This document shows positions 56,744 through 64,000 of a stretch of 64,000 nucleotides of DNA, piece by piece (the stretch's first letter is position 1; each line of letters starts with the position of its first letter). The notes below the pieces were generated by a model. The model was not told the origin of the DNA. It did not search any database and worked only from the letters and a program-made list of their open reading frames with translations. This stretch comes from Misgurnus anguillicaudatus (lineage: Eukaryota; Chordata; Actinopteri; Cypriniformes; Cobitidae), in contig NC_073352.2 of the NCBI RefSeq assembly GCF_027580225.2, positions 34,521,501-34,585,500 on the forward strand. The letters run 5' to 3'. A program made the position numbers and the translations under genes.

Positions 56744-57050
56744 AGGAATATTCCATTTTCTTAAAAGAAAAATCCAGATAATTTACTCACCACCATGTCA
56801 TCCAAAATGTTGATGTCTTTCTTTGTTCAGTCGAGAAGAAATTATGTTTTTTGAGGATTTTTCTCATTTTAATGGAGTTTAATAGACACCAACAATTAAC
56901 ACTTAACACAACACGTAACAGTTTTTTTCAACTGAGTTTCAAAGGACTATAAACAATCCCAAACGAGGCATAAGGGTCTTATCTAGCGAAACGATTGTCA
57001 TTTTTGACAAGAAAAATAACAAATATACACTTTTAAAGCACAACTTTTTG
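56744..57050 (+). mobile_element. family 2 TTAA element, left half only
   Basis: After TTAA at 56740-56743, AGGAATATTCCATTTTCTTA and CACCACCATGTCATCCAAAA follow the same order as 42238 onward, up to GGCATAAGGGTCTTATCTAG and the following 60 bases. The right arm is missing. Confidence 0.7.
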
Positions 57051-58005
57051 AAGTTTTTTAAGTTAACTAAGGTGTGGGAGGGTTAATGTAAATGCAGTAA
57101 AGGAATAGAATAGGAAAAATCAAACAACATGATTTACATAAATTTACATATTCTGAAGAGATTCCTTCTCATTACAGTTAGACTGTGCGTGTATTTGTCT
57201 GTAAGGCTGCGCATCATTGTTTAAAGTGTTTCTGTGTGTAGATTTCTGTCTTTTCCATCTGCTGTACGATCTGTTCGTAAATGTCAGAGTCACAAGCAAA
57301 CATCTCTTTCTCTCCCAAGCTGACACGTGAGAAGACGAACCCTGCGCTTTACAGACACAGACCACCATTGATTCTCAGGAGACAGTTTGTGTGAACAGTC
57401 CAATGATCAGGCAGATAATAATACACTTACTACTGCACATTCCCACCAATTCCCACTCTCAAAGGCCAAAGAGACACTTTTTGTTTGTGGGACGATGCCA
57501 TTTTAGGCTCTTAGATAAGCGCAGAAAAGATGTTTGGAAATCCAAGCTGTGATGCTACTACTGCCACATAGGTTCGATCCGCACTCGTCCTGTTTATTGG
57601 CTCATTTCTCATTGACTTCTTGTTGCCTAGTAGGCATTTTGCTGTATTGCAGTGAGTTGCTCTCTGCAGCGCTAAGCGAAATATTTAGAGAAGTATTTTT
57701 CACACCCTTCACACCCATTTCCTTTTTTCCTGTATCATTCTCACCCCATCCACCCTGCTTATTCTGATGTGTATATTTATCCTGTAAAACAACTACATCA
57801 TACTTTCATCTCTTGCTTTTTCTGTATTTCATAATCACCCCTTCTTTGACACTCCCCCCCAAATTACCATTATCCAAGGTATAGTTGATAATCAAAATTT
57901 TGTTGATGTGACACCCAAAGGAATTGTCTACAATCTAAGATTGATCTCAGATTAGGACCATTAAAGATTGATTTCAAACTTTGACATGACCTAATTCTGT
58001 CAATA
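57051..58005. other. unassigned, no gene seen
   Basis: 57160-57800 is repeat-poor with pyrimidine-rich stretches. ORFs of up to 77 codons have no motif. Confidence 0.3.
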
Positions 58006-58009
58006 TTAA

Positions 58010-58276
58010 AGCAACACTATGTAGTTTCCATGTAAAAATGACTTACAGCTCCCCCATGTGGTTGAAAAGCGCAACAGTGCCTGGTATCAGACACTCTTCT
58101 GCATGCAGGGGGAGGGGCGGAGCTGTGTTTCCTACCCTCCACCTCCACTTTCAGAGTGTGCTTGTAGCAGCTAGGAGGCTGCTCAGGTTGCAGCAACAGT
58201 ACAATTTGTCCAGTTAAAAGTTGTTCTATCACTGAAATAAATTATTTAAAGGTAAAAAAAACTACATAGTGTTGCT
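58010..58276. mobile_element. TTAA-flanked MITE AGCAACACTATGTAGTTT
   Basis: Inverted ends AGCAACACTATGTAGTTTCC and AGCAACACTATGTAGTTTTT, with TTAA at 58006-58009 and 58277-58280. 267 bp, non-coding. Confidence 0.85.
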
Positions 58277-58479
58277 TTAAAAATATTAAGGTTTTATTTT
58301 TTAAATTACATTGTGAACCCGAATAAGTTCACAAAACTCAAAACACTAGCTACATAATTTTTTAAGTTCTCAGATTTAAGTAATTTTAATCAAATACTAA
58401 TGGTAAATTAGATATTTATGCTTATTAAACTCAGTATTTGTTGTATATTTTATTATACATAAGTCAAAGACTTTCATCG

Positions 58480-58740
58480 ATAGCTTCCCACAGCCAAAAC
58501 ACACCCAGACAGCACAGATACATCTGTCAGATGTCTGCTAAAGATGTCTGGAGATCTGGACTACATCTGCTGTGTAAAAATATCTGATAAACATACATCC
58601 TAAATCATAAACATCTTACAGACATCTTTTAAATGTCTATATGACAGGTGTCAGCTATTGTCTCAGAGACGTATTGCAGATGAGCCAACATTTAATACAG
58701 ACATCAAATAGACGTCTCTGAGATGTATGTGTGCTATATG
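58480..58740. repeat. ACATCTG/CAGATGT-rich dispersed repeat
   Basis: Words such as ACATCTGTCAGATGTCTGCT, CAGAGACGTATTGCAGATGA and GACGTCTCTGAGATGTATGT are typical of one short fish repeat. Confidence 0.45.
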
Positions 58741-59768
58741 GCCAAGCATCAGTCTTCTGCACAATGCTAACCAAAAACTCTGCCAAATCTTTAACATAAA
58801 TGAACATTAAATACTGAAAAACACATAAAACAACAATTGAAAATGTCCTTCCCTAATGCAGTTCCATGCAAAGTATGCTGGGAACTGAAAATGCTCCGCC
58901 CGGTTTCAGTAATGATACTTTAACATCGCAAAAATCATTCATGCAGTCAAGGTAGATAACTGGAAATTATGAAATCAAGCTATGATATGACATAATATTA
59001 TTAAAATAAATGAAATTTAATCTTGTAAAACATTTTGTGAGATTACTGGGGATTTCTTCTAAGATGAAGAGAAGAAAATATGTCCATTTGTTCTTTCTTT
59101 AATCTCATGTCTAGTAGAAACTATTGAGACAAAGAGATTTGTGATTTTTCTCTGTTATGGGAACACTCTCTTTTTCTCACACTTTTCTCATTAGACGGCA
59201 GCAGTCTTGCTCACACAGTAGCTGCATTATTGTCATTTATTATTCATGTGTTTTGCAGTCTCCACAATCTAGTTAGTCAGAAGCACAGTGCACAAAACAG
59301 GGAAAAAGTCTTAAATACACTAGAAAGACCGATGAGAACTTGAGAACCCCACAGACTGAGCAACAGAGAGATTTACAGCCCCCTGGGGGGAGACAAATAG
59401 TAGGGGGCTGAGATGCATGTTTGCTGACATCACAAATCGTGCAGATGCTCCGTGAACCCGGTGTTTGTGACGCATGGATGCCAAGTTTGAGGATCTCTCT
59501 TGACTGATGCATGACCACTGCTGTCGCATGATTTCATGCATACTGGGGTGCTAATAAAGCGTGCTGTACTGAAAATAGGCTCGGCACAGAAAGTGGATTA
59601 ATCTATCAGGATAAGTGCGGAAATGGAGATTTATTCGCTGTTCAGATGCAGGCCAGGTGTGCTTGAGTCCAGGAAGTCAAGAAAAACAATTTCAGAGTAA
59701 ATCAGAGAAGCTCAAAGATTGCTTCTGTACATGTGTTAAAACATACAAATAAACAAAATAAATACAGT
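58741..59768. other. unassigned, repeat-poor
   Basis: No transposon ends. Two overlapping minus-strand ORFs at 59273-59541 have no recognisable motif. Confidence 0.3.
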
Positions 59769-59769
59769 A

Positions 59770-60293
59770 ACTCGATTTTTCGATTAATCTTTTTTTCCTC
59801 AAAGAGCAGAATCGATATTTTTTTCTGCAAACATTGAACGTAAGATTAACGTTAAACTAGTCTTACTAGTCTTCTTCACTAAATGTCACCCTCTTTTTAG
59901 CCTTGCGCGATGTTACCAAGGAGTGAGCCTGTCATTCTTTCATTCAGTGCTTAAAATGGCAGTTTTAGGTGCTTCATCGACGTTGATGCCACCCTCACAT
60001 AAAAAGTAAGAGGTATGGAAGCATTTTAGATTTCGCAAGCAAGACGATGACGATAGTGGTTTTTAATTTCTTTTTATTAATTACCCACTTGTAAACTTAT
60101 GTTCACTGTTCTTTTTTATTAATATAGTATTTGTATTAAATCTATATTCGTTGAGTTGAATCCAGAATCGAGTATAAAAACCGGCCCGAGAACCGGAATC
60201 AAAAATTGAATCCTGAATTGAAATCGAATCGATTTTATAGCTTGTGAATCGAAATTTAATCGATCTGGAACATCTGAATCAATACCCAGCCCT
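59770..60293. repeat. AATCGAT-rich element ending CCCAGCCCTA
   Basis: TCGATTTTTCGATTAATC at the left and AATCGATCTGGAACATCTGA with CAATACCCAGCCCTA at the right. It shares the CCCAGCCCTA end with 54557-54928. Confidence 0.45.
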
Positions 60294-60304
60294 AACAGTA
60301 ACTG

Positions 60305-60778
60305 TGCGTTCACACCAGATGTGAATGAAGAAAATAAATTGCTCCATTCGTGTGTAGTTATATATATATATATCGGGGTTTTTTACAACTTACCAGATGT
60401 GCGACATCCTCAATCACTTTCTTCCAAGCAAGCTCCTTTTTATTCTTATTTCTATAAAAGTATGAAGATGTATCGTACAGCTCTGGGTGGCCACATACAG
60501 CGACAATGATTTTGTCCTCTATTGTTGATTCGTATTTCTGCCTTAGCTTGCTACGTCGTAATCACGCAACTACTAAAGCAAGCTCCTGATTGGGTAATGC
60601 GGAGCGAATTTTCGCCAAAGTTCAGATTTTTCAACACGCATCAAATGCCCAAAATTATTTGCGCAAATCGCATAATTTGTGCTGCCTCATTTGCGCCGCA
60701 GGATGTCTATTGCGTCTTTGCATTGAATTAACATGTAAATCATTTGTGCTTAGCACTTCATTCGCATCTGGTGTGAAT
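60305..60778. mobile_element. MITE-like element TGCGTTCACACCAGATGTGA
   Basis: The left end TGCGTTCACACCAGATGTGA is mirrored by TTCGCATCTGGTGTGAATTT on the right. 62081-62357 appears to be a relative (shared CCTGATTGG and AGTTCAGATTTTT words). Confidence 0.6.
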
Positions 60779-60801
60779 TTATCATAACAGTTTAGACAGT
60801 G

Positions 60802-60957
<156 letters not shown>

Positions 60958-61327
60958 GACTGTCAGTTCTGTTACATAAACTGTCGACACTGTTACTCTA
61001 CATTGGTAACAGAGTTTGACAGTAACAGAAGTGACACTGACTAATTCGGACAACAGAAAATCATTATTTTCAGCTATGTAAAACACTTTTTACAGAAAAC
61101 TTTATATTGTTATGGCCTGTGACATCTTGTGATCTATGATGATGAGTACCAGAACAATTTTAACCAGTTAAAAGAGCAGAAAAAAATTATGCTTTTTGGA
61201 CGAATTATAAAATCACCTATATGTTATATAATGTAGATACATTGTTTTGATTTCCTACATGAGATAATACCCTTATGCTGTATCATCATACAATCTCTGA
61301 TTATAATTATATTTTATCTTTAAGCAG
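60958..61327. other. unassigned
   Basis: ACTGTCAGTTCTGTTACATA and GTTACTCTACATTGGTAACA suggest an old repeat. Nothing else. Confidence 0.3.
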
Positions 61328-61460
61328 ATTCATTCTCACCGGTCTTGATGGTTGTGAGGACCTGTCTCCGCTCATCCAATCCACACACAAGAGATGTGAC
61401 ATCCAATCACACGCTACCATTTCTGCATTCTGGAGCTTTTAGGACACAAGCTGCACCCAG
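61328..61460 (+). other. candidate internal 5' exon of an unidentified gene
   Basis: TTTATCTTTAAGCAG precedes and GTGAGT follows a 133-bp stretch with good splice-site context on both sides. One frame is open throughout and includes MVVRTCLRSSNPHTRDV. Another frame has a stop. It may be a non-coding leader exon following 50380-50817. Function unknown. Confidence 0.25.
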
Positions 61461-61493
61461 GTGAGTTCAAGTCAAGACCACAGATCCAGAAGC

Positions 61494-61601
61494 ATCTATC
61501 TATCTGTCTGTCTGTCTATCTGTCATTCTATCTGTCTGTCTGTCTGTCTATCTATATGTCGATCTATCTGTATGTCTGTCTGTCTGTCTGTCTATATATC
61601 T
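61494..61601 (+). repeat. (CTGT/CTAT)n tetranucleotide microsatellite
   Basis: Interrupted CTGT and CTAT repeats such as TCTGTCTGTCTGTCTGTCTA. Confidence 0.9.
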
Positions 61602-61730
61602 GAAAACAAATGAATGACAAACCCTAGAGTTTTGTTTTATTCAAAGATCTCAAGCTTTAATTTCCTCTGGGATTTCCTCTATCCAATCGCTGGGCCTTTG
61701 ATTCAGAAATTGAATGAAACAGAGCTTTAA

Positions 61731-62079
61731 AGGTTGCGTGTACACCAAAGCATTTAAACACGGCTGAAAATGGCAGGCGGATGCGGACTGTTGGCACTTG
61801 CCAGCTTTTTTCAGCTGAGCATTTTGGTTGCTATGATACTTAGTTGAACGATATGCCGGTTGGTTGTTGTGATATTTGTCCCGCCCCTCCTCAATTGTGA
61901 TTGGACAGCCAAATAACAAGTGACAAGCTGAGCATTTCAGCCAAAGTTAAGCATTTTTCAACTCTTGGCGCTGAATGCAGACAAAACCTGCCAGCTGGCG
62001 TTTTTAAAAAGTGTGGTGCTTCCATTAAAAACATTTGAAAACACACGCCAGCATAAACGCCTTGGTGTGCATGCCCCCT
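61731..62079. mobile_element. MITE-like element AGGTTGCGTGTACACCAAAG
   Basis: Left AGGTTGCGTGTACACCAAAG after TTAA (61727-61730), right the inverse of AGGGGGCATGCACACCAAGG followed by TATG, so the right TTAA is not intact. Non-coding. Confidence 0.6.
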
Positions 62080-62080
62080 T

Positions 62081-62357
62081 ATGGTGCATTCCCACCAGCC
62101 GCGATAGAGGCTATTTGCGCGTAGTTGGAGTTCACTCGCTTCATTCCCCCGTGAAATTCTGGTAGTTCGAGACATTCACGCGGAAATTTGCGTCATGGGA
62201 GGGGCTTCTGCGACTTACGCGGGAGACTCTGCCACTCCGCTCGCTTCCTGTAATCACGTCACTACTACAGCAAGGTCCTGATTGGTTAACACGGCACAGG
62301 AATCCGCCGAAGTTCAGATTTTTTAACTCGCGCGTCTACCGCGTCTGGTGTAAACCC
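62081..62357. mobile_element. MITE-like element GGTGCATTCCCACCAGCCGC
   Basis: The left end GGTGCATTCCCACCAGCCGC with GATAGAGG is mirrored loosely by CTACCGCGTCTGGTGTAAAC. CpG-rich interior (CTCCGCTCGCTTCCTGTAAT). It abuts the preceding element. Confidence 0.45.
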
Positions 62358-64000
62358 AGTCTTAGACTTGAGAATAAAATAATTGTGCTGTTTTTGTTAC
62401 ATCTGAATGATTGTCCTGTATTTAACTGATGGGATCATGCATTGTGGGATACAGTATCTCCCATTTTGTTCTTTATTTGGCTCAAAGGCGTTTTGTCTTT
62501 GCAACCAAAAGATAATGAAAAATAGGAAATCTCCCAATTTATAAGACCCAAAAACATTTGAATACACAATCAGCAATTTCTCCAGGTGGTCTTGAAGTTA
62601 GCATTGCTGTTCACAAAGTTGAATGCTTTCCAGTCAGTGGGTCAGAATCACATTGCATGACCGCTCATAGGCCGTGCAGTCAAGCAGAAGTGTGATGCTC
62701 TCAAGCATGTATAATAAATACTAATGCATCCTCGACCACATGAAGAAAGTGATGTATCTGGGAGTCCTTCTGAATCGACTCTCAAAATCTGACCCAGTGA
62801 CCAAACTCAAGGGAAGGTTACGGTTACATGTTAAAAGCCATTCTTTCACTAATGGTTCTTGCATTGAATTTAGAACATGATTTAGAGGAAGTATAATCCA
62901 GACATTAAGCGGTCTTCCCTCGCACCGTGTCCCAGCGTGCTTAATATAGCCGTCTGCTTTTGCGCAGTAGATGTTCTGTGTCTGAAGGCAATGGGGGTTG
63001 GTGCAGATGTGGAAGGAGGGTGTAGAGTTACATTAATAGATGGTTTGAGGAGGTACAGAGCTGAAAACAGCTTTCCGGTGGTTACAGACGACCTGGACCA
63101 GACGGTCAAAGAAGGGGGATGCTGTGCCTCAGGAAACACGGCTTCCCATATCATTTCATTTACAAATCTGTATCTGTTTAGACACATTTATTGCTTGACT
63201 TTAATTTCAGTATTTTAGCCAATAAAAACACACTCTATAGGATTATTTTATTCTGCATTAATTAGGAGTAAATGAAGAAATTCATTTTTTCTATTAACAT
63301 TTGTAAATATTGTACTGTAAGTTTTAAAAAACAATGTTGCAATGAATTTATAATTTGATAGAAGTACATTTATTTTACTTTTTATAGCACCTGTCTGTGG
63401 CTCAAAGCTTAACTATGAGATCACTTATAGCTGAGAGCTTTAATAATGGCTTGTAAGTGAACGTGTCTTAATGTGTTAAATGCTTTGACTGATGGCACTA
63501 ATTCACAGAATCAGATTTAGCAGCGTTCACGTCAGTCCCACTCGTCAGCTGAGCAGCTATAAACTTGACACTGAGACGACTTATAAGACTAATGCTGAAA
63601 TATTCCTGGTTAAATACACATTAATCTCTTCTAACAGCATCTGTGATGTACCCTTACTATTAGGACTGCACAATATGTTGTTTCAGAATCGACATTGCAA
63701 TCTGTGCATCTGCAGTAGTCACGTCGCAGAACATGCAGGGTATTTTTTATTTGAAAAGGAAAGCCATTTTTGACGCGTTTCCCAGTGCTAAACTACAGTA
63801 TATGAGAGTGGTTTAAAACTGCAGAAAGAAATCACAGATTCAGTAACATTTCACCTCGCAAAAGACCAATTAATACGGTTCCAAAAAAGGTTTGAACTAT
63901 TTTGACGCTTGACAAGAGGAACTGTTTGTGATACCATCATGCAACTGTTTTCTATCCTAGAGCTATACAAGAAATGCAAGGCAGAAGTTAATTATTCTCA
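62358..64000. other. unassigned to the window end
   Basis: 62880-63170 is GC-richer and has overlapping ORFs of 93 and 101 codons on opposite strands without recognisable motifs or matching splice sites. The rest shows nothing I can name. Confidence 0.3.

Overview
The window looks like nuclear DNA of a teleost fish, most likely an otophysan or cyprinid. It is AT-rich, has vertebrate-style spliced genes, and is crowded with short DNA transposons, fold-back elements, Tc1/mariner and hAT copies and tRNA-derived SINE pieces of the kind common in carp- and zebrafish-like genomes. The species call rests on repeat character and gene similarity and cannot be settled by reading alone. I see no prokaryotic features.

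Two genes can be rebuilt exon by exon with every splice junction in phase. guf1 (+ strand, 17 coding exons, 29805-40428, 674 aa) encodes the mitochondrial LepA/EF4-type translational GTPase. gnpda2 (- strand, 6 coding exons, 46320-41602, 277 aa) encodes glucosamine-6-phosphate deaminase 2. They converge tail to tail with about 1.2 kb between stop codons, the same pairing as on human chromosome 4p12. guf1 has ZNF143-like and YY1-like motifs upstream. gnpda2 has an upstream non-coding exon and a CRE/ETS promoter.

Layout: 1-29566 is gene-poor and repeat-rich. It holds a decayed two-ORF THAP-type transposon (575-2862), fold-back elements (7882-8393, 19550-20490), a Tc1 remnant (11991-12544), a triple-nested element (13639-15060), TA-flanked and TTAA-flanked MITEs, and some repeat-poor islands. 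29567-40870 is guf1. Its intron 7 carries an opposite-strand ORF of acidic PMDFE-type repeats inside a duplicated minisatellite block, intron 11 a THAP-like remnant, and intron 13 an almost complete Tc1 copy. 40870-46800 is gnpda2, with a TTAA element (itself carrying a second TTAA element) ending 25 bp from a splice donor. 46939-50000 is a hAT element with another hAT nested inside, both with 8-bp target duplications. 50380-50817 and 61328-61460 look like 5' exons of a further + strand gene whose coding part would lie outside the window (weak). The rest to 64000 is nested MITEs, a long (TG)n tract and unassigned DNA.

Nothing here is clearly a new biological system. The observations most worth checking are the PMDFE-repeat ORF, the THAP-plus-second-ORF transposon, the set of TTAA-flanked MITE families that share AGG/AGC termini, and the fold-back family with a constant core and exchangeable arms.
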